In this document: positions 9,959 to 19,349 of the stretch, in pieces
How positions within the stretch are numbered: the stretch's first letter is position 1
How the letters are laid out: each line of letters starts with the position of its first letter
Assembly: GCA_964651045.1 (NCBI GenBank)
Contig: CAZYVD010000035.1
Coordinates: 1-26,802 of the forward strand
Direction of reading: 5' to 3'
DNA: 26,802 bases
Source of the DNA: CAZYVD01 sp964651045
GTDB taxonomy: Bacteria > Zhuqueibacterota > QNDG01 > DSAB01
Program-made: the position numbers and the translations under genes
Notes under the pieces: model-generated
Seen by the model: the letters and a program-made list of their open reading frames with translations, nothing else
Database searches by the model: none
Told to the model about the DNA's origin: nothing

Positions 9959-11098
9959 ATGAGATTCAGAAAATTATTTTTCATAATAATTTTGGTAATC
10001 ATTTCAAGCCATGTTGGTGCGCAGGAGGAGATTCTTCCTATACACAGGCGGGGCTTTATCTCTGCAGGTGTAAATGCTCAGATATGGAGAGTTCAATACA
10101 GGGCCTTAATAAATCAGATTTCTTTTCCGCTTACTGTTTATATGTTGATAAACGATAGATTTAATATTTCTGTATCAAACACTCCTGCACATTCATGGAG
10201 AGATGAAACAGGAAGGATTACAGATTTTTCTGATACCTGGGTACAGGGCAATTATGTATTCTGGGATGATAAGGCCATGATAAATCTTGGGATAGGAATG
10301 CCGACAGGAAAGACCCGTCTTGATAGTGTTGAATTTGCCATAACAGAGATGTTGAGCAGAAATATTTTCTCGTTTCAGCTCCCTGTTTATGGCCAAGGAT
10401 TGTGTGGAGTGGGAAGTTTTGGAATCGCATATCCTGTAAAAGAGGGTCTTGTAATAGGTGCAAGCGCACAGTATTTATACAGAAGAGTATATCATCCTGT
10501 ACAGTATAGTTATGGAGAGAGTGTTGGGCTCGATAAACTATATGACAAAGAGTATGACCCTGGAGATGAAGTAAGCGGTTCTCTGGGGTTTGACATCAGA
10601 TTAACTGAAAATATGAAGATCATGTTTGATGGGATATATACCTACTACTGGAGCGATTACCTGGATGGTGATCTTGTATATCGTGCAGGCAGTAAGATCA
10701 CAATGAATCTCGGATATTTTTACAGATACAACAGCAGCTATTTCTGGACTCACATAACATTTCGGTACAGAGAGAAGAACAGCCTGTATCAGGGGTTGAT
10801 TGTTGACGAAACACGCTACAACAGCAGATATCAACTAGATCTGGATATGATATATAAGTTTTTAAGCTTCCCGAATGGTGAAGTGTTTGGATTGGGTATT
10901 GGTAGATTCTATGAGCCGCTGGAGTCGGATAAGGGACTGGACATAATAGGTGGTATTGGGATGAGAGTCGATTACAAGATTTTCAGCAGAGGAATGTTAA
11001 ACTTTCAACTCAAGTTTTTTTCTGGTGGATTAAAACTCCCCCTTAATAGAGAAATAATTGGTATAGAAGCATCGATTGGAACAGTGATAGAATATTAA
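9959..11098 (+). CDS. outer-membrane beta-barrel protein (MetA-pathway/transporter-like)
   Basis: This protein has a signal peptide ('KLFFIIILVIISSHVGAQ') followed by about 355 residues of alternating hydrophobic and aromatic strands with tight turns. It ends in an aromatic residue ('GTVIEY'), as many outer-membrane barrels do. Segments such as 'NYVFWDDKAMINLGIGMPTGKT' and 'LVIGASAQYLYRRVYHPVQYSY' resemble the 'transporter' barrels related to the phenol-degradation meta-pathway family. That family link is tentative. I place the start at 9959 rather than at the in-frame ATG at 9947, because GGGG lies about 9 nt upstream and the signal peptide then starts directly. It follows the giant surface protein by about 190 nt, separated by the inverted-repeat element, so it may be in the same operon or separately controlled. 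A channel or anchor role for the surface complex is inference. Confidence 0.75.
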   Translation: MRFRKLFFIIILVIISSHVGAQEEILPIHRRGFISAGVNAQIWRVQYRALINQISFPLTVYMLINDRFNISVSNTPAHSWRDETGRITDFSDTWVQGNYVFWDDKAMINLGIGMPTGKTRLDSVEFAITEMLSRNIFSFQLPVYGQGLCGVGSFGIAYPVKEGLVIGASAQYLYRRVYHPVQYSYGESVGLDKLYDKEYDPGDEVSGSLGFDIRLTENMKIMFDGIYTYYWSDYLDGDLVYRAGSKITMNLGYFYRYNSSYFWTHITFRYREKNSLYQGLIVDETRYNSRYQLDLDMIYKFLSFPNGEVFGLGIGRFYEPLESDKGLDIIGGIGMRVDYKIFSRGMLNFQLKFFSGGLKLPLNREIIGIEASIGTVIEY

Positions 11099-11159
11099 TA
11101 ACGATTAACACTCTCTCAGATTTACCTATCATCTTTCCTTATTTATTTATCACAATTGT

Positions 11160-11213
11160 TGGATAAAAAGAGAGAAGCTGGATTGGTTTTTAGCATTAAA
11201 GAAAACCAGTCCA
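11160..11213 (-). terminator. intrinsic terminator of the minus-strand repeat protein gene
   Basis: Arms at 11179-11190 (TGGATTGGTTTT) and 11202-11213 (AAAACCAGTCCA) form a 12-bp stem with one G-T pair and an 11-nt loop. On the minus strand the stem is followed by a pyrimidine-rich tract containing five T's (complement of 11164-11175). It lies immediately downstream of the stop codon at 11225. No T-run follows on the plus strand, so it would serve mainly the minus-strand gene. Confidence 0.55.
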
Positions 11214-11224
11214 TCGAGGGACTC

Positions 11225-14200
11225 TCATTTAATCAATAGAACCTTGATTTTTTTGATGCTGTTTTTACATTTCAAGTAAATGATATATGTTCCACTGCTC
11301 AGAACCTCTCCGGAACTGCCGCGGCCATCCCAGAAAATCTTGTGATTTCCGGCCGGCTGTTCATTATCGAGTAGTCTTCTCACCATTTTACCATTAAGCG
11401 AATAGACTTCTATTTTTACATGTGTATTTTCTGGCAGGTAGTACTGTATATTAGTGGATGGATTAAACGGATTTGGGTAGTTCTGGAGAAGTATAAAATT
11501 GTTCCCATTATCTATAGTTTTGTTTTCCTCTGATACATCGGTAGACTCAGACTCAAAGTGGGCAATTATGCTTTTTGGTCTATCAAGAGTGAATTGGAAT
11601 GGATTGGATGAGCCTGTTACATCACCACTCCAGTGGCTAAATGTGTAACCCGACTGTGTATCTGGAATGGCTTCAGCTGTGATCTGCAGGTTTTCATCAA
11701 ACCATTCCCCTGGTGGAGAAGGTGTTACGGTTCCTCCATCTTCTGGATCTATATCTACTGTCAGGTAGTATTGAGTTTTCCAGTTTGCCTGAATGATTTT
11801 TGGAGAGTTCATGATTATCGAACAGCTCGTTTGAGATCCATTATAATCTCCTGACCAGTTTATGAATAGATATCTAATGGCGCCTCTTGTATCGGGTGAT
11901 GTTATTGAAAAGCTTGCCTGCTGGTTTACATTATACCATCCTGCTCCCTGTGGATTACCGTATTCAGAATCGATTGTGAGTTTATACTGCATCTTCCAGC
12001 TTGCGTAGATATTAACAGGTCTGTTCATGATAATCGAGCCTGAAGGTTGATCCCACTCATAATCACCCGTCCACTTTTCGAATACATAACGAGTCGAACC
12101 AAATACTTCGGGGGATGTAACAGAAAAGTATGCTGTCATTCCCTCTTCATACCAGCCCGTTCCGGATGGATTGCCATATGTTGAGTTTACAGTAAGCTTA
12201 TACCTGGCATTGAAGTTAACCGTAAGCTGCTGATCATTTATCGGGACTGTATAATAATGATTTTGATCTCCTCCATCACTCCAGTTTTTGAATATATACT
12301 GAATTCCAATACCACCGCTCTGAGGAGAATTTACTGATAATAGATGAGAATCATTTATCACCCATGTGAATGTATGTGAGGATGTGTATGTTGTTCCATC
12401 GACATTGAAGCGANNNNNNNNNNNNNNNNNNNNNNNNNNNNNNNNNNNNNNNNNNNNNNNNNNNNNNNNNNNNNNNNNNNNNNNNNNNNNNNNNNNNNNN
12501 NNNNNNNNNNNNNAAATGTTGCATCGCTTCCCTCATCATACCAGCCACCCCCAGTGGGCGCACCATATTCTGAGTCTACCGTGAGCTCGAACTGCCTCTT
12601 CCATGATGCAGTCTCTGTTATTGGGCCGTTCATTGTAACTGTATGTGAGGCTTCTGTTCCTGTGTATGATCCTGATCCTGTTCCAGTCCAACCCGTGAAG
12701 ACATAACGTGTTCCTGCTGCTGCAGTCCATGGTGTGGTGACACCGATTGTGGGAGTAGAACCAGCATCATGCCAGCCGCCACCAGTGGGACTGCCCCAGG
12801 ATGAGTTGATAGTAAGATAGTATTGAGTCCTGAAATATGCAGTCACTGTTTGATCCGATCCAGGAACCGTGTACTGACGACTCTGATTTCCGCCTATGCT
12901 CCATGAGTTGAAGATGTATCTAATACTATCTCCCTGAGTAGAATCCAGAGCAGATATCTGGTGAGTATGACCTTCCACCCATGTGAATGTATGTGAGGAT
13001 GTGTATGTTGTTCCATCGACATTGAAGCGAAGTCCGCTGGGGTTTGTCTGTATCGTTATCTGGACTATCTTTCCGAAATTTGCCATAACAGATTTTGGCT
13101 CATCTATGGTAATAGTTGTGGGATTTTGTGTTCCGGAGAGGTCTCCAGACCATCCCTCCCAACTGTAGCCAGATGCAACAGATGCACTCACACTGACAAC
13201 AGAACCCTCATCATACCAGGAGCCAGGAGGAGATGGTGTTATGTCACCGCCCTCATCAGGATTCTCAGATGTTGTGAGGTAGTACTGCCTCTTCCATGAT
13301 GCAGTCTCTGTTATTGGACCATTCATTGTAACTGTGTGGGAGGTTTCTGATCCTGTGTATGAACCAGTACCAGTACCAGTCCACTGCAGAAAGATGTATC
13401 TTGTACCTGTTGTTCCAGAATAGGGAGATGTGACACCAAATGTTGCATCGCTTCCCTCATCATACCAGCCACCCCCAGTGGGCGCACCATATGGAGAACT
13501 CACTGTAAGGAGGTGCTGCTTCTGGAAAGAGGCACTTAATGTATCAACCATTTGTACAATATAGTCGTGTGTAATATCTCCTCCGTCGCTCCATGAAGTA
13601 AAAACATATCGTGTGCCTGTTCCGCTGATCTGAGGAGAGGTTGTTGATATTGTATGTTTGGAATTTTCTGCCCATGTAAATGTCTGGGGAGAAGTATATT
13701 TGACTCCATCCACATAGATGTCAAGGCCTTCCGGATCTGTCGATATTGTAATGTCCATCTGCTCATGACTCGTATAACTTCCAGGTGAGTAGTAGTTCCA
13801 GTTCTGTTTCAATCTTTTATAGAGCGGATCGTTCCATTTGCACTCTTTTTCTGGATATGGATTGGTCTGGTCATTCCAGAATATTTTTATCAGAGGTGTA
13901 GTTCCAGAAATATCGCATACAATCAATTCTTCTCTGCTGTCTCCTGAAACATCGGCAACATACAGCATTTCCGATTCGATCTGAGGATCTCTGCTGACAG
14001 TTGTCCATATAGAATCTCCAGTTATAGCATCAAAGATGCCTACATGACCATCTACGTGACGGGCCTTGGCTGCTATGAATTCTTTTGGTCCGCCTTCCCA
14101 GTCGATTGTCCATATTACCTCTATGCCTTCGGCGTCTCCTTCCTTCTGGTTTGTAGAAAAGCCTTCTGGAAGAGTGTTCTCCATTGAGTAGTGGGAGATT

Positions 14201-15339
14201 TGAGTGCTGTAGGCATCGAATACCCATGGATGCTGGCCCTTGCCCTGGTCATGAAGATCGTCTCCATTGAATCGGGAACGATTCCACACCTCTATGTAGG
14301 GACTTTCTGGTGAAAAATCGCCGACCGCAATGTTTTGTGGTTCTCTGTCTGGTCCGTCTGGAAAACTGGTTGTTTCTGTTGACCAAACTACATCAGTACC
14401 AGAGAACATGGTTGTGTTCCAGTAATTGTTGAGCCCGGGACCCGGGCGGTGATCCTCGGTCACTATTACCCACTCCAGACCAGGTAGATCTGGCCGAAAA
14501 TCACCCACAGATATTGCATCGATATGATCCACAAAATGGTAATAAGAACTGTATTTTACCCATCTCTTCCAGCATTCAAAATAGTTAGGATCGATCACAT
14601 TTCCATTTTCATCTACTATGCTTCCACCTATGACCTCATCCCTTCCGTCGAGATCGACATCGACACACATCAGCGGGCCGTGGGCCTGTCCAAAATATCC
14701 TTCATATATCCCACCATTGAGTCTGCCTACGGGATAGTCAGGATCTGCATCCTGTTCCACCCTCCATATTTCCTGGCCGTTTTCGAGATTGATGGCAATG
14801 ATTGTGCGGTTGAGGTAATATTCACATGTTCCGATATCGTGACGGTCTATTGTCTGTACAACTGCATCCCTGTCTCCCGAGCCTCTGAGATTTACAACAA
14901 CCACATGTCCAACTATTTGAGAGCTGTCCACAGCAATTGAGATTGTGTCTTCTGGAGCTCCATTTGACCCATTGAATATTATTATCTGGTTTGTATCGTT
15001 TATGGCAACTATTTCTACCTGTCCATCGCCATCAACATCTGCAGCACCATGTTTTGTTCCATGATTGTTTATGTCTATGCCTGGATAGCCTATCTGAGTA
15101 CTCCACATCTGAGTACCGTAATGGTCGTATGCATAAAGTTTTGTTTGTGAGCGGAATGTATAGTCGAGAAGACCGTCTCCGTTTAGATCGACAGCAAAAA
15201 AAGAGGTGCCATAAACCGCCTCTGGAATGGAAAATGAGAATGGGTTGCTGCCGTATTGTGGGAACTGGGCGTATGATGTAGAGGAAATAAATATGAAAAA
15301 TATAATGAGATGTTTTTGTATCTGCTTCCAGTATTTCAT
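11225..15339 (-). CDS. large secreted FG-GAP-like / PEGA-InlB-like repeat protein with type IX sorting domain (contains assembly gap)
   Basis: The signal peptide ends about residue 25 ('IFISSTSYAQ'). Residues about 45-510 form a propeller-like region with calcium-type loops ('DLNGDGLLD', 'DVDGDGQVE', 'DVDLDGRDE'), as in FG-GAP/VCBS proteins. From about residue 527, PEGA-like units ('STDPEGLDIYVDG') alternate with InlB/Flg_new-type repeats ('GGGWYDEGS..TF', 'GTRYVFTGWTG', 'HTVTMNGPITETASWKRQ'). The last ~85 residues are a sorting domain ('LLQNYPNPFNPSTNIQYYLP', 'WDGRGSSG'). A run of 100 N (12414-12513) splits the gene into two apparent frames. The reading 'FNVDGTTYTSSHTFTW' runs straight from the gap into the downstream part, so this is one gene, not two. 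With the predicted 407-bp gap content the protein would be 1473 residues. It is transcribed convergently to the barrel gene. Confidence 0.87.
12359..12568. other. 100-N scaffold gap with duplicated 55-bp flanks
   Basis: Positions 12414-12513 are N. The 55 bp on the left (12359-12413) are identical to 12976-13030. The 55 bp on the right (12514-12568) are identical to 13438-13492. Identity stops exactly at base 55 on both outer sides. This marks a collapsed repeat in a short-read assembly. The unread sequence is probably a copy of 13031-13437. Confidence 0.9.
12976..13492 (-). repeat. 517-bp repeat unit, second copy inferred across the gap
   Basis: The two ends of this unit are the sequences that also border the N run at 12359-12568. 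It encodes one InlB-type repeat, a 'SPPGSWYDEGS' repeat and one PEGA-like unit. The related but diverged copy of its first part at 12593 onwards lies 693 bp away, which shows that the array has grown by unequal duplication in multiples of three bases. Confidence 0.7.
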
Positions 15340-15555
15340 TGTTTATTATTCAATTAATGTTATTTAACATAACCTATATCGTTAATTTTATAGCAATTAT
15401 TGTTCCATTTTTAATATATAATTTTTTGGTTAAATTTCAAGAGGAGATTTTGCAGTTTATGAGAAATCTGAATCTGTATAAATAATACTTGATATTTGAT
15501 TTATTTATAATTAAACTTAAAACTAAATTGTACATTAAATCGTCTTTACAATATA
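15340..15555. promoter_or_regulatory. AT-rich divergent intergenic region with promoter-like motifs
   Basis: This 216-bp region separates the minus-strand repeat protein from the plus-strand membrane protein and must carry promoters for both. On the plus strand TTGTAC (15528-15533) and TATAAT (15552-15557) are 18 nt apart. If used, transcription would begin at or next to the ATG at 15562, giving an almost leaderless message. A short palindrome GTTATTTAACATAAC (15359-15373) lies about 20 nt before the minus-strand start and could be an operator. No Shine-Dalgarno sequence is visible before either gene. Confidence 0.35.
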
Positions 15556-16521
15556 ATGTTTATGAAAAAAGAATTACTTTTTTTATTTTGCAGGATTTTA
15601 GTAGCAGGAATCACACTATTTGTTGTAATAACAAAGGTCGACTTTGCAGAGATTCGTTTTGCATTTGAAAATCCAGAAAAACCTGAACTGATAGTAGTTG
15701 TTCTTATACTTCTGATTCCTAATCTATTCTTACAATTGTATAGATGGCACTATCTTTTAAGGCTCAACATGGATAATGTAAGTGTAGAAGAATCGGTGAG
15801 CTCTTTTTTTTCAGGCATGGTCATTGGATTTATCACGCCAGGAAGAGTTGGTGAATTCGGAAGGTCGTTTTTTTTAAAGAGAATGGATAGATGGGAGGGG
15901 GTGAGTCTTGTCTTTATTGACAAGCTCTACTCTTTTATTGTTCTGACTACAGGTGGAATATGGGGCATAACCTTTCTGATAGGACATATACTTAAATTTG
16001 AAAGATTTATTCTCTGGCCCCTCTGCGGTGTGGCATTGTTTGTTACTATTTTTATGGTAATGGCGGCCTTAAATCCAGTGTGGATAAGAAACCTGATATA
16101 TCAGATTTCCCTGGTTCTGCCCAATAGGGATAAGTTGAAACTTATTATGGTTTCGCTTGACAGATTTGACAAAGATCGCGCATTAAAATTTTTTCTTTAC
16201 TCATTTCTCCTCTATTGTATCTATATCATACAGTTTTGCCTACTCTCCCTCTCTTTCCAGAGTTTTCCACTTTCGACTGCTTTAATAGTGACCACGTCAA
16301 CAATATTTGCAAAGACATTCCTGCCAATATCCCTCGGAGACCTGGGAATAAGGGAGAGTGCATCGGTCTTTTTTTACATGCAGTTTGGAGTCGATAAAGC
16401 AACAGCATTCAACAGCTCACTTATGCTGTTTGTTATAAATATTTTGGTGCCGACAATGATGGGTCTTTTTTTCCTTTTTGGAATTGAAAGGCTCATAAGA
16501 GTCATAAAGAAGAGAATTTAA
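15556..16521 (+). CDS. LPG-synthase-TM/UPF0104 family multi-spanning membrane protein
   Basis: This 321-residue polytopic inner-membrane protein has hydrophobic stretches at about 8-25, 44-63, 122-143, 152-174 and 216-235, plus two near the C-terminus. It contains family hallmarks such as 'LYRWHYLLRL', 'FFSGMVIGFITPGRVGEFGR' and 'LPISLGDLGIRESASVFF'. These match the flippase-like region of lysylphosphatidylglycerol synthases and their stand-alone relatives (YbhN/AglD type), which are thought to move or modify lipid-linked substrates. No soluble synthetase domain is attached. The start is ATG 15556 or 15562, and the latter fits the promoter-like motif better. The glycosyltransferase-like gene begins 12 nt after the stop, so the two probably work together on a glycolipid or lipid-linked sugar. 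This last point is inference. Confidence 0.82.
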   Translation: MFMKKELLFLFCRILVAGITLFVVITKVDFAEIRFAFENPEKPELIVVVLILLIPNLFLQLYRWHYLLRLNMDNVSVEESVSSFFSGMVIGFITPGRVGEFGRSFFLKRMDRWEGVSLVFIDKLYSFIVLTTGGIWGITFLIGHILKFERFILWPLCGVALFVTIFMVMAALNPVWIRNLIYQISLVLPNRDKLKLIMVSLDRFDKDRALKFFLYSFLLYCIYIIQFCLLSLSFQSFPLSTALIVTTSTIFAKTFLPISLGDLGIRESASVFFYMQFGVDKATAFNSSLMLFVINILVPTMMGLFFLFGIERLIRVIKKRI

Positions 16522-16533
16522 GGTTAATCTGGT

Positions 16534-17646
16534 ATGCGGATTCTTCATATAGCTCCAATGAATATTGCAGGTGTTCCAATGACATTTGTACGTGCGGAAA
16601 GAAGTCTGGGGCATTACAGCCGTCTCGTAACCTTGTTTCCGAGCAGCCAGCAGAGAGAGGAAGACATCTGTCTTGATCTTCCATTTATGGATTCTTCTCT
16701 GACGAGATTTATTAAAAGAGTAGTTGTGCCGGCAAAGAGAAGGATAATTGATAATAGAGGAGCCTCTCCAGAAGAGATTCCGGTGATGTGGCAACCAAAT
16801 GGATCGCTTGAGATGTCTCTCTTTACAATGAGGGAGAGGATATGGGAGAGGAGAATTGAAGATGCGGTTAAAAGATATAGACTTTTTCACTTTGATCTAT
16901 ATCAGTTGGATGGAGGATTGGGATTTTACAGAGATGGCAGATTTATTGAGCAGCTTAAGAAGATGGGAAAACAGATAATATGCTGTTATACAGGAAGCGA
17001 TCTTCGTGTTCGTGGCGTCATACCCTCAATAGACAGATTGTCAGACTTGAATGTGACAGTAGAGTTTGACCATCTCAGGTTACATCCGGATATTTATCAT
17101 GTTCCATTTCCACTCGACATGTCTGCTATTCCACCAAAAAAGAAAGGAAGTTCGACTCCTCTTCGAATAGGTCATGCCCCAACAAACAGAAAGGCAAAGG
17201 GGAGCGATTTTATCATATCGGTCATAAAAAAATTAGAATCAGAGCTTGGGATAGAGGGAGTAATCATAGAGAATCTTCCATACAGGGATGCGCTTCAACT
17301 CAAACTAACATGCGACATTTTTGTTGATCAATTGAGTGATCTTGGATATGGAATGAATGGAATCGAGGCACTGGCAATGGGTATACCAACCTGCTCCTCA
17401 CTTGCCCCAGGTTTTTCAGATCTCTATCCCGACCATCCATTCTTTGAGGTAAACAGGGCAAACTTAGAGGATATTCTTAGGAGACTGATTAAAGATAGTG
17501 GTTTGAGAGAAAGGTTTTCGGAAATAGGCAGGAGGTGGGTGAGAAGGGTACATCAGGCAACCAGAGTAGTCAAAGAAATACATAGGCTTGCGGCCAGAGA
17601 TTTCATGAAAAATAGTGGTTCCGATTCACAAGAAAAATCGATTTAA
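16534..17646 (+). CDS. glycosyltransferase-like protein (GT-B fold, GT4-type)
   Basis: This 370-residue cytosolic protein has a GT-B layout. The N-terminal Rossmann-like start is 'MRILHIAPMNIAGVP', with a middle strand 'QIICCYTGSDLR'. The C-terminal half carries 'RIGHAPTNRKAKGSDFII' (near residue 214) and 'GYGMNGIEALAMGIPT' (near 271), which corresponds to the donor-binding region of family-1/4 glycosyltransferases. The first acidic position of the usual E-x7-E motif is occupied by N/G (GMNGIEALAMG), so catalysis should not be taken for granted. Donor and acceptor are unknown. AAGG lies 10-13 nt before the ATG. It is tightly linked (12 nt) to the upstream flippase-like membrane protein gene, which suggests a glycolipid or surface-polysaccharide function. 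Confidence 0.72.
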   Translation: MRILHIAPMNIAGVPMTFVRAERSLGHYSRLVTLFPSSQQREEDICLDLPFMDSSLTRFIKRVVVPAKRRIIDNRGASPEEIPVMWQPNGSLEMSLFTMRERIWERRIEDAVKRYRLFHFDLYQLDGGLGFYRDGRFIEQLKKMGKQIICCYTGSDLRVRGVIPSIDRLSDLNVTVEFDHLRLHPDIYHVPFPLDMSAIPPKKKGSSTPLRIGHAPTNRKAKGSDFIISVIKKLESELGIEGVIIENLPYRDALQLKLTCDIFVDQLSDLGYGMNGIEALAMGIPTCSSLAPGFSDLYPDHPFFEVNRANLEDILRRLIKDSGLRERFSEIGRRWVRRVHQATRVVKEIHRLAARDFMKNSGSDSQEKSI

Positions 17647-17690
17647 GGTGTTTAACCTATGATAGGATTAAGGTGTTTAACCTATGATAG
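17643..17690 (+). repeat. two exact 23-bp direct repeats, 25-bp period
   Basis: A 23-bp sequence is repeated exactly at 17643-17665 and 17668-17690. Each copy contains the weak dyad AGGTGTTTAACCT and a TATGAT that resembles a -10 box. The first copy overlaps the stop codon of the glycosyltransferase-like gene, and both lie upstream of the efflux-type cluster. The period (about 2.4 helical turns) and position suggest tandem binding sites of a regulator or simply a local duplication. I cannot tell which. Confidence 0.7.
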
Positions 17691-17741
17691 AATTATTGAA
17701 ACTTTTTAAATCAGGAGGCGTTAACTAAATCATATAGAATA

Positions 17742-19307
17742 ATGTATGGTGGACATATGGATATGATTAAAAGTTTAAAGAAGCTAGTAGGTAAGCTTTT
17801 ACAAGCAAGATTGCCCGAAAAAATATTAAAGAATCGTTACTTGTGGATCGCAGCTGGTGGTCTGATAGTAGTTATGCTGATACTGATACTCTTTCTGCCT
17901 GGTTCTTCTGAGAGCAAAGTCCAGAATAGCTGGACATCGGTTCGTAAGGGTGATTTTGAGGTAACACTTGTTGAAACAGGTGAACTCGAGGCTGTCTATC
18001 AGCAGGTAGTTAATGCTCCCATGATGTGGGGTGCAAATCTCCAGGTAGTAGATCTTGTACCAGAGGGTACGATTGTCAAGAAGGGAGATTTTCTTCTGCA
18101 GTTTGATGCCACATCATTAGAGGAGCAGCTTGATTTGGCTAAGGATAATTTGGAGAGCCTGCTTGCAGATTTTGATAGATTAAAATCTGAACAGGCCCTG
18201 ACAATGAAGAGTTTAGAGAACAATAAAGATATAGCCGAATACTCTTACAGGCAGGCAAATTTGCGCCTTAAGATGATGGAGTTTGAATCTGAGGCAAAGA
18301 GAGATGAAGCAAGGTTGCAGCTTGAGCAGGCAAGGATTAATCTTGAGAAGATTAAAAAGCAGATCGAGTCTCAGAAGATTATTGCCAAGAATGAGATAAT
18401 AAAATTTAAGATTTCCATAACTCAAGCAGAAAACAGGATTAGAAATATTAAAGACAGAATCGAAGAATTTACATTGAGGGCTCCGATTGATGGGATGGTT
18501 GTTTATATGGATGTTGGAAGTTTTGGGAATCAAGAGCGTCTTAAGAAGGGATATACTGCACGGCCCAGAGAACCATTGATGTCGATTCCAGATCTTTCAA
18601 AAATGCAGGTAAAACTCTATATAAATGAGGTAGACTGTCAGAAGATACGTAAGGGTCTTGATGCAAGAATTGTACTCGATGCATATCCTGATAGAGAATT
18701 TGCAGGGAGAGTCAGGGATGTAGCTAGACTCGCGCAGGAGGTTAATAGCACTGCTGGATTTTTTACTATAAGCGAGGGTGGATTGAAGGGTTTTCTGGTC
18801 TATATCGATATCTTAGATGCAGATCCTGTATTGAAGCCAGGCATGACTGCAAGAGTAGACATCATACTAGAAAGATTGGAGGATGTTCTATATATTCCTG
18901 TGGGTACGGTTTACGAGATTGATGGGCAGCCTGTGGTCTTCCAGTATGGTAAGCACAAACCCCTTGCTGTTTATCTCGGTCCTAGAAATGATGGATTTGT
19001 AGTTGTCAGGAAAGGATTAAAGGAAGGCATGAAGCTTGGATGGGTCGATCCTACAGGTATGGCATCAATACTGGGCGAGAAAAAGGAAAAGATGCGCATC
19101 GAGAAACTTAGAAATGTAATGAGTAGCAGTTTTGAAGAATTTCAGAAGAGGGGGATACTATACAAATATAGTGGATCAAAAAGCAGTGTATCAGAAAAGA
19201 AAAGATCTATCGATCTTAATAAACTTCCACCGTCGTTGCGAAATCGACTTAAACGCAAAAACAGTGATGATGAATCAAAGAAAAGTAGTCAGAGAGACTC
19301 AAGATAA
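17742..19307 (+). CDS. HlyD/MacA-like periplasmic adaptor, copy 1
   Basis: This 521-residue protein has one N-terminal membrane anchor (residues about 30-50, 'LWIAAGGLIVVMLILILF'). A barrel-sandwich (lipoyl-like) half follows ('LVPEGTIVKKGDFLLQFDA'), then a long alpha-helical hairpin (about 125-235), then the second lipoyl half ('FTLRAPIDGMVVYM', near 243). Next is a beta-barrel/membrane-proximal part ending 'LKPGMTARVDIILERLEDVLYIP'. The highly charged C-terminal tail (about 440-521) is unusually long. Such adaptors bridge an inner-membrane MacB-type pump and a TolC-like channel. Start choice is uncertain: AGGAGG (17713-17718) is 23 nt from ATG 17742, while GGTGG lies close to the in-frame ATG at 17757. 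The gene is followed by a paralogue 42 nt downstream. Confidence 0.87.
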   Translation: MYGGHMDMIKSLKKLVGKLLQARLPEKILKNRYLWIAAGGLIVVMLILILFLPGSSESKVQNSWTSVRKGDFEVTLVETGELEAVYQQVVNAPMMWGANLQVVDLVPEGTIVKKGDFLLQFDATSLEEQLDLAKDNLESLLADFDRLKSEQALTMKSLENNKDIAEYSYRQANLRLKMMEFESEAKRDEARLQLEQARINLEKIKKQIESQKIIAKNEIIKFKISITQAENRIRNIKDRIEEFTLRAPIDGMVVYMDVGSFGNQERLKKGYTARPREPLMSIPDLSKMQVKLYINEVDCQKIRKGLDARIVLDAYPDREFAGRVRDVARLAQEVNSTAGFFTISEGGLKGFLVYIDILDADPVLKPGMTARVDIILERLEDVLYIPVGTVYEIDGQPVVFQYGKHKPLAVYLGPRNDGFVVVRKGLKEGMKLGWVDPTGMASILGEKKEKMRIEKLRNVMSSSFEEFQKRGILYKYSGSKSSVSEKKRSIDLNKLPPSLRNRLKRKNSDDESKKSSQRDSR

Positions 19308-19349
19308 AAGAGATTGAGAAAAAGTAATAGAGAAAATGGAGAGTATACA

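Noticed and set aside
12351..12584. Short ORFs running through the N gap on both strands
   Set aside because: They exist only because the N's are read as open codons; the true frame is fixed by the repeat flanks on both sides.
12978..13168. Repeated plus-strand ORF beginning at 12366 and 12983
   Set aside because: It is the reverse of the duplicated PEGA-like unit and not a gene; the same start appears twice because the DNA is repeated.
12359..13492. Repeats suggesting a CRISPR array
   Set aside because: Repeat units are hundreds of bases long, in frame and protein-coding; there are no short repeats with unique spacers.
19314..19349. Upstream TTG start for the second adaptor
   Set aside because: The ATG at 19350 has GGAGAG at good distance and gives the normal short cytoplasmic tail before the membrane anchor.
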